Below are positions 1 to 8,938 of a DNA stretch of 64,000 nt, piece by piece. Source of the stretch: a virus. The DNA lies in IMG/VR virus record IMGVR_UViG_3300025598_000027, positions 34,765 through 98,764 of that record; one strand, 5' to 3'. Position numbers and translations under genes: made by a program. Position 1 is the stretch's first letter. Every line of letters begins with the position of its first letter. Under the pieces are notes generated by a model. That model had not been told where the DNA came from and searched no databases. It was given only the letters and a program-made list of their open reading frames with translations.

Positions 1-551
1 TCTGGATCGCTCTTATATGAGAACTTAATTGGTTTTAAACTATCAAGTCTCATAAGAGCATATGATAGATCCATTGGTATAATATTATCTTTTATTCTAT
101 AATCAGAACCAGATGGCCCAGGAGGTCCAGCTGGACCAGTTGCTCCTGGAGCACCTGTTGGTCCAGTTCCTCCTGGAGCGCCAGTAGGACCAGTCGGACC
201 TGGAGAACCAGTTGGACCAGTCGGACCTGGAGGACCAACAGCGCCTTGTGCACCCTGCGCACCAGTCGGGCCAGATGGGCCTGGACTACCAGTCGGACCT
301 GGAGAACCTGTTGGTCCGGTCGCACCAGCTGGGCCTGTCGGACCTGGAGAACCAGTTGGACCAGTTGGGCCAGTTGGACCTTGTGGTCCAGTAGGCCCAG
401 TAGCGCCAATCAGTTGACGCATTAGAGTCGTATCTCTGACGTATGCCTTTTGATCTGCCGTATTGATAGCTATCTCCCCAACCACAAAATTTGCAGCTGT
501 TGGCGTAACGCCTGAAGTAGTATTATACGGAAATCTAATTCTTATCGCCAT
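1..551 (-). CDS. Collagen-like tail fibre protein, C-terminus beyond the window edge
   Basis: The protein begins at the ATG at 551 and runs off the left edge. Residues 1-48 form a short head ([14 protein letters not shown]...). From about residue 49 to 149 there are some 33 uninterrupted Gly-X-Y triplets, mainly GPT with GSP, GPP, GAP, GPA and GAQ. This is a collagen triple-helix stalk. It is followed by [20 protein letters not shown], then [12 protein letters not shown], which resembles the start of a peptidase-S74-type intramolecular chaperone (weak call). Phages use such repeats as trimeric fibre rods. The start overlaps the stop of the upstream hydroxylase gene by 10 bases, so the two are probably translated together. 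Prolines in the Y position (GSP, GPP, GAP) are the sites collagen prolyl hydroxylases use. Fibre identity is inferred from the repeat and the neighbours. Confidence 0.85.
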   Translation of the reverse strand, partial: MAIRIRFPYNTTSGVTPTAANFVVGEIAINTADQKAYVRDTTLMRQLIGATGPTGPQGPTGPTGPTGSPGPTGPAGATGPTGSPGPTGSPGPSGPTGAQGAQGAVGPPGPTGPTGSPGPTGPTGAPGGTGPTGAPGATGPAGPPGPSGSDYRIKDNIIPMDLSYALMRLDSLKPIKFSYKSDP

Positions 552-1111
552 CTTGGTCCTTCCATCCAAGCAACCAAGGAATGCCTAATACCCTGAGTCA
601 CTGGTGTTACTCTATGTTTTAAGAAAGCTGGGAATACGATAATACTGCCCTTCTTTCTAAGATCTTGTTCAACAGGTTTGCTGTGCCATTGAATTTCTAA
701 ATTACCACCCTCATATTCGCTAGGATCAGAAAGCTGAATTACCATTGATAATTTTCTATCAAGAACACTTTCTGATTCCCAGAATACATCTTCATGCCAA
801 TCATAATGACCAACGTTGTTAGCATTGTATGTCGTAAACTGCATATTTCTCAAGTATGTAATATCAGCACCGAAAGCATTCGCATTCGCCTCATGGAATC
901 TTCTCTCTACGAATTTCCAGATATCAACAAAATCTTCATTGTAATCATCAATCCAGCGGATCTCAGAACGGCGAATCTTTCTATCAACGCCTATTCCCTC
1001 TTTGGTACCAATCTTGCCCTGCTGTTCGGGAAGCAGGGAAGCTGTAGCCACAATCTCATCACAAGTCTCAGCTGGTATCAATCCAGACCACATTTGCCAC
1101 ATAGCTTTCAT
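542..1111 (-). CDS. 2OG-Fe(II) oxygenase, prolyl-4-hydroxylase-like
   Basis: This 189-residue protein is a 2-oxoglutarate/Fe(II)-dependent dioxygenase of the prolyl-hydroxylase superfamily. The iron ligands are visible as H106-E-D108 (in YDWHEDVF) and H166 (in FLKHRVTPV). R176 (GIRHSLVAW) is placed to bind 2-oxoglutarate. The spacing fits the double-stranded beta-helix fold, and the length matches single-domain enzymes. Family members hydroxylate protein side chains, often proline, and similar genes are common in T4-like marine phages. A good ribosome site (GAGGAG) precedes the ATG at 1111. The gene overlaps the start of the collagen-like fibre gene by 10 bases, which makes that fibre the obvious candidate substrate. 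The substrate is inferred; the fold and catalytic residues are seen. Confidence 0.88.
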   Translation of the reverse strand: MKAMWQMWSGLIPAETCDEIVATASLLPEQQGKIGTKEGIGVDRKIRRSEIRWIDDYNEDFVDIWKFVERRFHEANANAFGADITYLRNMQFTTYNANNVGHYDWHEDVFWESESVLDRKLSMVIQLSDPSEYEGGNLEIQWHSKPVEQDLRKKGSIIVFPAFLKHRVTPVTQGIRHSLVAWMEGPRWR

Positions 1112-1147
1112 TTCAATCTCCTCAATGATCTAAGTTATAATTTAGTA

Positions 1148-1756
1148 TTATGAATAAACACCACAATCAAGGAAGAATCCATCAAGAGTTCCCACAGAAC
1201 CAGTACCTGCTGTGATAGAAGTACCGTTTGCAAAAGTGCTTGGTCCAGTAATCGTATTACTGAAAGCAGCAGCTCCTACATGTGATGTATTAGCTGAGAA
1301 CGTTACGTTAGCAGCATGAGTAGTATTTCCGTTAAAAGTAGATAGGCCAGCCACAGTAAAGACATTACTAAAAGTAACGTTGCCAGTAACTGCTAATGTA
1401 TTTGAAAATACAGCGTTACCAGTAACTGCGATTGTATTCGAGAATACAGCATTGCCAGTATGTATTGATGAGTTGCTAAAGGTAACATTGCCAGCTACCG
1501 TTAACGTATTTGAGAAACTAGCATTGCCGACATGAATTGATGAGTTACTGAATGTTACGTTACCAGTTACTGAAAGCGTATTAGCAATTCCCAATGTGCC
1601 TGTGATGGCAACGTTGCCCTGAACATTGGCGGTACCAGTAATTGTTACGTTTGCGTCAGGAGAGGAATTGTTAATACCAACTTGGCCGCTCAATGCGTAA
1701 ATTAAATTGGTATTGACTACAAGGCCATTCTTGGCCACGAAAACTTTATCTGCCAC
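1148..1756 (-). CDS. Repeat-rich tail fibre protein
   Basis: A 202-residue protein built of imperfect repeats of the type GNVTFSNS / GNAVFSNT, rich in Asn, Ser, Thr and Val with almost no charge. It starts MADKVFVAKNGLVVNTNLIY, a head also seen (as MAVLNKVFLQNDGLQVG) in the protein at 10114-10824. A GINNSSPDANVTITG segment follows, a style common in phage fibre stalks. The repeats predict a beta-structured, probably trimeric, shaft. No enzyme motif is visible. It lies between the hydroxylase and a row of glycine-rich adhesins. Tail fibre is inferred from composition and context; receptor specificity cannot be told. Confidence 0.75.
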   Translation of the reverse strand: MADKVFVAKNGLVVNTNLIYALSGQVGINNSSPDANVTITGTANVQGNVAITGTLGIANTLSVTGNVTFSNSSIHVGNASFSNTLTVAGNVTFSNSSIHTGNAVFSNTIAVTGNAVFSNTLAVTGNVTFSNVFTVAGLSTFNGNTTHAANVTFSANTSHVGAAAFSNTITGPSTFANGTSITAGTGSVGTLDGFFLDCGVYS

Positions 1757-1795
1757 GGTTCCCTCTCCCTCGTGTTTATATGTATTTTATTTAGT

Positions 1796-2773
1796 TTACC
1801 AGCAAGTTATAATTACCAGACCATCACCACCTCGGCCACCAGCACCTACAGTAGTACCGCCGCCAGTATTATATATGCCGCCAGAACCACCACCACCGCA
1901 ACCATAGGCACCAGCTCCTCCGCTGCCACTGTTACCATAAGGGCCAGTACCAGTAATCCAGCCTCCGCCACCTCCGCCAGTACCGCCATAAAAATATCTT
2001 AAATTTGGTAAAGCAATTCCATTACTTCCGTTGCCGCCATTTAGTGGGCCAGTAGTATTTACACCATTAGCGCCTCCAGGCAATGTTGGAAAATTGCTAA
2101 TATTTGTTGATGGTATTGAGGAAGCACCATAAGAATTAGCAGTACTCGTAGAACCTATTCCGCCACCAGTCCCACCAGTAACACACAAACCTGTTGTTGG
2201 TAATGAAAAAGTAGGGGTCGTTGTATTTCCTGCGCCACCAGCTTGGCCAGTTATAGAAATATTCCCAGCAGTGACTGCGCACAAACTTACTCCTAAACCA
2301 GCCAAAGCCGCTGCGCCTATAGTATCAGCTGCAGCTGGACTTCCGCCCGTCCCACCAGAAGTATTAGTAACACCCGAAACACCAGCACCACCGCCAGAAG
2401 CAATACCGACCATAAAATTTGGTGTAGGAGCTGGCCATATCGATACGTAACTAGCCGTCCCAGCAGTAGCAGCTACTAATGGCGAAAAAGTTGCTCCGCT
2501 GCCTCCTAAACCAACATAGACATATAATTGATCTGGTAGACAATATGCTGGGAACAAAAAGTGATATTGGTTACCAGAGGCTCCACCACCGCCACCATAT
2601 GCGCCACCAGCACTACCAGAACCTGCTCCGCCACCACCACCAGCGCCGAGGATGAATATATCAATCATATTTATACCACGTGGTTTCTGCCAAGTCTCAA
2701 AACCACCAGAAGAAGTAGTGTATATCTTTTGATCTGTTTTTTGATTAGTTGGTAGATGAAAAAAATCTAACAT
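1796..2773 (-). CDS. Glycine-rich tail adhesin-like protein (copy 1 of 3)
   Basis: A 325-residue protein with a short conserved head (MLDFFHLPTNQK) and then [16 protein letters not shown], leading into many Gly-rich runs separated by short hydrophobic stretches. It ends in a closing strand (GLVIITCW). This pattern matches the phage glycine-rich domain, thought to pack polyglycine type II helices as in the receptor-binding tips (gp38) of some T-even phages. Two neighbours (2782-3945 and 3955-4884) share the head, the WQKP segment and blocks such as [10 protein letters not shown] and PLAGLGM-type segments, so the three arose by tandem duplication. Role as a receptor-binding tip is inferred. Confidence 0.75.
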   Translation of the reverse strand: MLDFFHLPTNQKTDQKIYTTSSGGFETWQKPRGINMIDIFILGAGGGGGAGSGSAGGAYGGGGGASGNQYHFLFPAYCLPDQLYVYVGLGGSGATFSPLVAATAGTASYVSIWPAPTPNFMVGIASGGGAGVSGVTNTSGGTGGSPAAADTIGAAALAGLGVSLCAVTAGNISITGQAGGAGNTTTPTFSLPTTGLCVTGGTGGGIGSTSTANSYGASSIPSTNISNFPTLPGGANGVNTTGPLNGGNGSNGIALPNLRYFYGGTGGGGGGWITGTGPYGNSGSGGAGAYGCGGGGSGGIYNTGGGTTVGAGGRGGDGLVIITCW

Positions 2774-2781
2774 CTTATTCC

Positions 2782-3945
2782 TTAAAAGCTAGTTACAATT
2801 ATGAGACCATTGCCGCCTTTGCCGCCAACGCCTTGCGTCCCACCATAATTACTACCGCCTCCACCACCTCCGCAGCCATAAGAACCAGTACCACCAACTC
2901 CAGCATTTGCAGCTGAAGTACCACCAGAAGTACCATTACCACCTCCACCACAGCCACCATAAAAATAATTAAATTTTGGTATAGGTTGACATCCATCTCC
3001 ACCATAACCAGCGTCGCCTGTGGTGCCACCACCTACCCCACCTCCCGAAATAGAAGGGAAAAATGGACTAATCCCAGTTATACCATAACCAGCTGATTTA
3101 CCACCACCTCCTGCACCACCAGCTGCTCCACCTGTAACAACTAATCCTGTTGATGGTAACGTGACAGGGCCAGCGGAAATTGAACCACCGCCACCAGCTT
3201 GCCCAAATAAAGTAATGTTACCAGCTGCAGAAGTGCATAAATTCATTCCTAAACCAGCAAGAGGAGCAGCAGATATACTGTGGGATGAACCCCCAAGACC
3301 ACCAGCTGCAGGAACTCCACTAGCTGCCCCAAGTGTTAAAGTAATATTACCACCAGAAACAATTCCTAATAGATGATTAGGAATAGCAGAAGGATATATT
3401 GATGCAAGACTAGGCGCACCAGCAGTAGGAGATATACTGCTACCAGAATCCCCACCACTTCCACCAAACCCAACATAAAAATAAAGTTCGTCTGGCAAAC
3501 AATATGCTGGAAATAGAAAATTGTATTGAGCACTAGACCCACCTCCGCCTCCACCTCCTGGGGATGATGAAGATAAGTATTGACCAGAGCCGCCACCACC
3601 TCCACCAGCAAGCATGAATATATTAACCATGTTGATGCCACGTGGTTTTTGCCATGTCTGCCAGTATAGTGTTGGAGCAGTAATTGTGGTGGCTGTTGAT
3701 ACTGTTTGGCTTACAGATATAGTATAAGACCCAGTCCCACCCGAACCATTAGTAATTGTAGCAGGAATTATACCATTACCATATATTACTGACCCAACCT
3801 GCAAAGAACCAGATTGCACTGAACTGATAGTTAAAGTAGTGCCAGATATAGTTCCTTGGCCACTGAAAGAAGTTGAGCTGGTACCACAATAAAATCTTTG
3901 TTGATTAGTTTTTTGGTTTGTCGGTAAATCAAAAAAATCTAGCAT
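2782..3945 (-). CDS. Glycine-rich tail adhesin-like protein (copy 2 of 3) with inserted beta domain
   Basis: A 387-residue paralogue of its two neighbours, with head [29 protein letters not shown] and Gly-rich blocks to a closing GLIIVTSF. It differs by an insert of about 65 residues near position 30-95 ([14 protein letters not shown]..., ...[12 protein letters not shown]), placed between the head and the WQKP segment. A related insert appears inside the Gly-rich protein at 8939-10114. The insert resembles a small beta domain seen widely in phage virion proteins. Adhesin role is inferred; the duplication and insertion are directly visible. Confidence 0.75.
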   Translation of the reverse strand: MLDFFDLPTNQKTNQQRFYCGTSSTSFSGQGTISGTTLTISSVQSGSLQVGSVIYGNGIIPATITNGSGGTGSYTISVSQTVSTATTITAPTLYWQTWQKPRGINMVNIFMLAGGGGGGSGQYLSSSSPGGGGGGGSSAQYNFLFPAYCLPDELYFYVGFGGSGGDSGSSISPTAGAPSLASIYPSAIPNHLLGIVSGGNITLTLGAASGVPAAGGLGGSSHSISAAPLAGLGMNLCTSAAGNITLFGQAGGGGSISAGPVTLPSTGLVVTGGAAGGAGGGGKSAGYGITGISPFFPSISGGGVGGGTTGDAGYGGDGCQPIPKFNYFYGGCGGGGNGTSGGTSAANAGVGGTGSYGCGGGGGGSNYGGTQGVGGKGGNGLIIVTSF

Positions 3946-3954
3946 TGTTATCTC

Positions 3955-4884
3955 TTAAAAACATGTTACTATTACTAAACCAGAACCACCATTGCCCCCA
4001 GAGCCAATGCTGCTATTGTAACAACCACCACCTCCGCCACCGCCGCAACCATAAGCTCCATCACCACCTCTTCCGCCAGCTCCGCCCAGACCACTGACTG
4101 GCGCTCCACCACCACCGCCACCTGCTCCACCTGTGAAGTATAATAATTTCGAAAAGTACTGGAATCCATTACCACCCTGTCCGCCTGGATTACTACCAAC
4201 GCCACCGAAAGCACCTCCAGGTATTAGAGAAAAAATTGGCGAGGTGCCACCTATGCTAGAACCGATCGTACCACTACTATTAACAGCAGGCGCACCAGCA
4301 CCTCCACCAGCACCGCCTGTGACAACTAATCCAGTAAGAGGTACAGTAAGACCACCTGCTGCTCCAGCCTGACCAGCTATAGAAATATTTCCTGCGGCAG
4401 ATGTGGTCAAACACATCCCCAACCCAGCTAGAGGAGCTGCAGCTATAGTGCTTGCGCCTCCTGTAGTACCACCCGCACCAGTAGTACCACCACTAGTTCC
4501 CTGAGAACCAGCATTACCACCATTGGCGATACCTAAAAGAAATTGTGTGGTAGTAGCAGGAAATACTGATGCATAACTGGCAATTCCAGGGTTAGAACCA
4601 ACGCCACCAACACCAACCGAAAAAAACAATTCATCTGGTAAATGTGTAGCGGGAAACAAGAAACTATATTGGCTACCAGAAGCTCCACCGCCGCCACCAC
4701 CATAACCACTTGTCTGACCTGCTCCGCCACCACCACCTCCACCTAACATAAAGATGTGTATGTAATTGACGTTTAGTGGTTTTTGCCAAGCATACCAACT
4801 GCCACCAGCAGTGGTTGAGTTGCCATAAAATATCTGCTGATTAGAACCTTTTTGTCCTATAGGCAGATCATTCATCTCAAGCAT
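3955..4884 (-). CDS. Glycine-rich tail adhesin-like protein (copy 3 of 3)
   Basis: A paralogue of the two Gly-rich neighbours: head MLEMNDLPIGQK, then WQKPLNVNYIHIFMLG, Gly-rich blocks and a closing GLVIVTCF. The start at 4884 is chosen because the resulting N-terminus aligns with the other two copies and its ATG overlaps the upstream stop by one base (TAATG), a coupling used repeatedly here. An in-frame ATG further upstream (4917) would add 11 residues inside the preceding gene. The protein would be 309 residues. Probable receptor-binding tip, by composition and context only. Confidence 0.75.
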   Translation of the reverse strand: MLEMNDLPIGQKGSNQQIFYGNSTTAGGSWYAWQKPLNVNYIHIFMLGGGGGGGAGQTSGYGGGGGGASGSQYSFLFPATHLPDELFFSVGVGGVGSNPGIASYASVFPATTTQFLLGIANGGNAGSQGTSGGTTGAGGTTGGASTIAAAPLAGLGMCLTTSAAGNISIAGQAGAAGGLTVPLTGLVVTGGAGGGAGAPAVNSSGTIGSSIGGTSPIFSLIPGGAFGGVGSNPGGQGGNGFQYFSKLLYFTGGAGGGGGGAPVSGLGGAGGRGGDGAYGCGGGGGGGCYNSSIGSGGNGGSGLVIVTCF

Positions 4885-5306
4885 TAATATGCTCCAGCAA
4901 TAGCACTCACAACCCAACCAGCAGCAACAGTAGTACCAAGCCCAACGTAAATCTTATATCCAGGAGGTAGTGCGAAATTCATAAGATAATCAAGATCAAC
5001 AGTTGCTGAAGCAGTAGCCGCAGTCGTAGCTGGTAGCGATAATTCACCGAATAACACATTGTTAGTGGCTGAAGTATTAACGCTACCATTGTTGATGTAT
5101 ATACGAGCTACTGATGCGACGTTAGTGCCGATTGCTTTAAATCTAAGACGCTGGACAAAACTACCATTGGTAGAATCTGCAGTAAGAATTAAAATATTGT
5201 TAGTGCTTACGCCAGTATAATCAGCTGCAGCTGTAGTAAGCGTAGTGGATCCGATACCACCTATGAGACCTACTCTTGAAAAGATAGGTGCCTGATTTCC
5301 TGCCAT
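4884..5306 (-). CDS. Small virion protein of unknown function
   Basis: A 140-residue protein beginning MAGNQAPIFSRVG, rich in Ala, Thr, Ser and Val, ending LPPGYKIYVGLGTTVAAGWV followed by VSAIAGAY. Regular alternation suggests a compact beta sandwich. There is no signal peptide, membrane segment or catalytic motif. Its stop overlaps the start of the Gly-rich adhesin gene by one base, so the two should be translated as a pair. This resembles the pairing of 118-residue proteins with adhesins in the cassettes at 14.5-22.5 kb, so it may act as a fibre connector or assembly partner. That role is a guess from position. Confidence 0.6.
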   Translation of the reverse strand: MAGNQAPIFSRVGLIGGIGSTTLTTAAADYTGVSTNNILILTADSTNGSFVQRLRFKAIGTNVASVARIYINNGSVNTSATNNVLFGELSLPATTAATASATVDLDYLMNFALPPGYKIYVGLGTTVAAGWVVSAIAGAY

Positions 5307-5316
5307 TGTTAAACTC

Positions 5317-8300
5317 CTATATTAAATTGAATCCTGCAGCAGCAGCATATAATTGACCTTGAGTCAGAGGCAGCGAACCCCAATATGCGTTAGCGCCAGT
5401 ACCAGATGTATATAATAATTGACCCGCTGTTCCAGCACTACCGTTGGCAAAAATTACACCATTTACTGATAGGTTTGCTGTTACTGTTAACTGAGTAGAG
5501 TTAGCGGTAATGTTCGTACCAACATTCGCTGAAGTCGTAACATACAACGTAGCAGTGTTAGTTTGGTTAACGATATTTATTGCTGCCGCATTAACAAGCG
5601 TTGAGTTTGCAGTAAATGCAGTACCAACATTATGAGCAGAAGCATTCACAACGCCAGTCGTATTAGCAACAAATAAACCTGCCGAGTTGGCGATAATATT
5701 TGAAGAAGCAATATAAAGAACAGTTCCGAAATAATTATTGGTGCCAGTAAAATAAAGATTACCTGCTACTGTATAGTTTTGTGAAGTTACAAAGCTGGTA
5801 GCATTTGAATATGCAGTAGCAGCATTTGATGTTATTGCTGTATTAACGACACCAATTCTTGTATCCGTATATGTTGTTGCATTACTGTATGCAGTAGCAG
5901 CATTTGATGTGATTGCTGTATTGACAACCCCAATACGAGTATCAGTATAAGTCGTTGCGTTGCTGTAAGCTGTTGCTGCATTAGAAGTTATTGCTGTATT
6001 TACGACACCAATTCTGGTATCAGTGTAGGTCGTCGCATTAGAATAAGCAGTAGCAGAAGAAGTATCAGCATATGATGTTGCATTGCTATAAGCGGTAGCA
6101 GCATTTGATGTGATTGCTGTATTGACAACGCCAATACGAGTATCAATATACGTTACAGAATTTGAGTATGCAGTTGCAGCATTAGCAACCATTGCTGAGT
6201 TGGCTGTAGAAATCTTACCATCGGTATAGCTAGTAGCATTCGAGTAGGCAGTGGCAGCATTAGCAACCATTGCTGAGTTAGCTGTCGACAATCTGGTATT
6301 TGTATATGAGACAGAGTTGCTATATGCAGTGGCAGCATTAGCGACGATAGAAGAGTTAGTTGTTGCAAATCTATTGTCTGCATAATATACAGCGTTCCCA
6401 TAAGCACTATTAGCAACTGTGTTAGCAAATATTACAGCATTTGAATAAGCAGTAGCAGAAGAAGCATCTGTATATGCAGTAGCATTTGCGTAGGCATTAT
6501 TAGCAACTGTATTAGCGAATGTAACAGCATTTGCATACGCAGCTGCAGCATTGGCAACCATTGCTGTATTCGCTGTTCCTATCTTGGTATCCGTATAGCC
6601 AGTAGCGTTTGAATATGCCGTAGCAGCATTAGCAGCCATTGCTGTATTAGCAGTAGCAATTTTACCATCGGTATATGACACAGCATTTGAGTAGGCAGTA
6701 GCAGCGTTAGCAGCCATTGCTGTATTTGCTGTTCCGATCTTAGTATCAGTGTAACTGACAGCATTGGCATATGCTGCGTTAGCAACTGTATTCGCGAATA
6801 TAACAGCGTTAGAATAAGCAGTAGCAGCGTTACTTGTAATTGCTGTATTGACTACACCAATTCTAGTATCAGTGTAACTGGTAGCGTTAGAATATGCTGT
6901 TGCTGCATTGCTGGTGATAGCTGTATTGACTGTGCCGATTCTTGTATCAGTATATGTTGTTGCGTTAGAATAGGCTGTTGCTGCATTAGCAACCATTGCT
7001 GTATTCGCTGTTCCTATAGAAGTATCAGTGTAACTGGTAGCGTTAGAATAGGCAGTCGCCGCAGTAGTATCCGAATAATTTCTCAATGTTGATGCTGTAT
7101 TTCCGCCGACCCTTGCTGCATTTACGCTTGTAATGTTAATACCATTCGCAGTAATTACGTTGGCGGACAGATTCGCGCTTATGATTAAATCGCCAGTAAG
7201 CGTACCACCTGTAAGCGGAAGATAATTATTATCAACATATGATCTAGAGTTCGCGACAGCGTTCGCATACGCGAGAGCAGCATTACCAGAATAGGCAATA
7301 GCATTAGAATAAGCAGTAGCTGCTTTGGTCGTAGCATCAGAGGCGGCAACAGATACAGCGTTAGAATAGGCAGTTGCTGCTATAGAATTCGCATATACTA
7401 CAGCATTGCTATATGCCTGGACAGCATTACCAGAATAAGCGATGGCATTAGAATAGGCAGTTCCTGCTATCGTGGCTGCATAAGAAACAGCATTAGAATA
7501 GGCAGTAGCAGCATTACTCGTAATAGCTGTATTAACATTACTCACGACCGAATCGGTGTAATTCTTAGAATTGGCAACAGCATTAGCAAAAGCAGTATTG
7601 GCAATATTATTTGCGAATATTACAGCATTAGAATAAGCATTAGAAGCTGCAGCGTTTGCATAAGATATAGCATTGGCATAGGCATTACTTGCTAAATTGT
7701 TAGCTGTTATCTGAGCTGTACCGATAGCATTAGTATACGCCTGACCTGCTTTAGTATCGGTATATGACACAGCATTCGAGTAGGCAGTCGCAGCTTTCGT
7801 TGACGCATCGGAAGAGGCAGTCGATACAGCATTAGCATATGCTGCGTTTGCGACTGTGTTAGCAAATATTACAGCATTCGCATAGGCAGTATTAGCAATC
7901 GTGTTAGCAAATACGATGGCGTTGGAATAGGCAGTGTTCGCTATCGTATTTGCAAAAGAGATAGCATTAGAATAAGCAGTCGCAGCTTTTGTTGTTGCAT
8001 CTGAAGAGGCTGCAGAAACAGCATTAGAAAAAGCAACACCAGATTTAGAATCGGTATAGGAAGCTGCGTTACTATACGCTGTAGCTGCTATAGTTGCTGC
8101 ATATGATGTTGCGTTGTTATACGCATTGTTTGCGTATATATTAGCTTGAGCTATAGCATTCGCGTATGCGGTCGCGGGACCAGAATTACCACCGACATAA
8201 TTGATAGCATTAGTAAAAGCTGTTTGGGCTGCAGTATCAACGTAAGTCTTAAGAGCATAAGAAGAAGCAGCGTTACCGCCAAGATATAAAGAATTGTTTG

Positions 8301-8907
8301 ACGTCAATAGAGCTACGTTAGCAGACAAACCTGCTAATGTCTGATAGTTTCCCAGATTGCTTGTTAGATTGGTAGTCGTTACATAATTTGCCAGATTAGA
8401 AGATAGCTGTGCATTAGATACGACATTCGCTGCTGACAGCGTCCCAATGTAGAGAGCATTATTTGCAGTACCAGTAAATACGGTAGAATTTATAGAAGCG
8501 TTTACAGCAGAATTGCCAATCTTGATTATTGATGAATTGACTACTGTATTGACAGTTGAATTACCAAATGTTATGGTATTACTGAATGTATATTTTAGAG
8601 ATGGGTCAAAATTACTATTACCGCCTCCGGATACTGTTCCCCATAATATACTTGTTCCGTCCGTCTTTAAGACCTGACCAGCAAGACCAGCAGAACCGCT
8701 CGCAATAATCATCGTAGAGTTTGATAGTTCTACGTTCTGACTGAACAGAGCATATGAATTTACTGTAAGATTTGATGAATTGGCAGTTATATTATTACCA
8801 ACATAGAGTTGGTTTAGAATTGCGGCGTTAGAATATACGTTCGCCCACTCAGCAGTATTACTTCCTAAGTCATATAGATCTGGAACATTAGGAGAAAATC
8901 CTGTCAT
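5317..8907 (-). CDS. Giant repeat tail fibre (1196 residues)
   Basis: A long fibre. The first 180 residues contain YALFSQNV/NSTMIIASG-type fibre repeats. Then come many 15-residue units (TAYSNAIVFANTIAN type) up to about residue 560. A short beta section (LPLTGGTLTGDLII) follows. The next region is a long array of 26-residue units (ATTYTDTRIGVVNTAITSNA plus ATAYSN) to about residue 1040. A C-terminal domain ends GTGANAYWGSLPLTQGQLYA. The array has Ala at regular spacing and Asn/Thr elsewhere, as in trimeric coiled-coil or hendecad stalks. The last units are near-identical at DNA level, so the array could expand or shrink by recombination. A weak late-promoter-like ACTAAATA lies about 30 bases upstream of the ATG. 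Confidence 0.85.
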   Translation of the reverse strand: MTGFSPNVPDLYDLGSNTAEWANVYSNAAILNQLYVGNNITANSSNLTVNSYALFSQNVELSNSTMIIASGSAGLAGQVLKTDGTSILWGTVSGGGNSNFDPSLKYTFSNTITFGNSTVNTVVNSSIIKIGNSAVNASINSTVFTGTANNALYIGTLSAANVVSNAQLSSNLANYVTTTNLTSNLGNYQTLAGLSANVALLTSNNSLYLGGNAASSYALKTYVDTAAQTAFTNAINYVGGNSGPATAYANAIAQANIYANNAYNNATSYAATIAATAYSNAASYTDSKSGVAFSNAVSAASSDATTKAATAYSNAISFANTIANTAYSNAIVFANTIANTAYANAVIFANTVANAAYANAVSTASSDASTKAATAYSNAVSYTDTKAGQAYTNAIGTAQITANNLASNAYANAISYANAAASNAYSNAVIFANNIANTAFANAVANSKNYTDSVVSNVNTAITSNAATAYSNAVSYAATIAGTAYSNAIAYSGNAVQAYSNAVVYANSIAATAYSNAVSVAASDATTKAATAYSNAIAYSGNAALAYANAVANSRSYVDNNYLPLTGGTLTGDLIISANLSANVITANGINITSVNAARVGGNTASTLRNYSDTTAATAYSNATSYTDTSIGTANTAMVANAATAYSNATTYTDTRIGTVNTAITSNAATAYSNATSYTDTRIGVVNTAITSNAATAYSNAVIFANTVANAAYANAVSYTDTKIGTANTAMAANAATAYSNAVSYTDGKIATANTAMAANAATAYSNATGYTDTKIGTANTAMVANAAAAYANAVTFANTVANNAYANATAYTDASSATAYSNAVIFANTVANSAYGNAVYYADNRFATTNSSIVANAATAYSNSVSYTNTRLSTANSAMVANAATAYSNATSYTDGKISTANSAMVANAATAYSNSVTYIDTRIGVVNTAITSNAATAYSNATSYADTSSATAYSNATTYTDTRIGVVNTAITSNAATAYSNATTYTDTRIGVVNTAITSNAATAYSNATTYTDTRIGVVNTAITSNAATAYSNATSFVTSQNYTVAGNLYFTGTNNYFGTVLYIASSNIIANSAGLFVANTTGVVNASAHNVGTAFTANSTLVNAAAINIVNQTNTATLYVTTSANVGTNITANSTQLTVTANLSVNGVIFANGSAGTAGQLLYTSGTGANAYWGSLPLTQGQLYAAAAGFNLI

Positions 8908-8938
8908 TGGTAACTACTATCCTGTTTGTTTTAACTAT

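Noticed and set aside
92-409. Leu/Gln/Val-rich reading frame on the minus strand
   Set aside because: It is a shifted frame of the collagen-like gene, whose Gly-X-Y frame starts at 551 and is clearly the coding one.
3161-4372. Pro-rich plus-strand frames opposite the glycine-rich genes (also 9405-9677)
   Set aside because: Glycine codons read in reverse give proline; these are antisense shadows.
5317-8907. Regular repeats that might suggest a CRISPR array
   Set aside because: The repeats are in-frame coding units of a fibre with no unique spacers.
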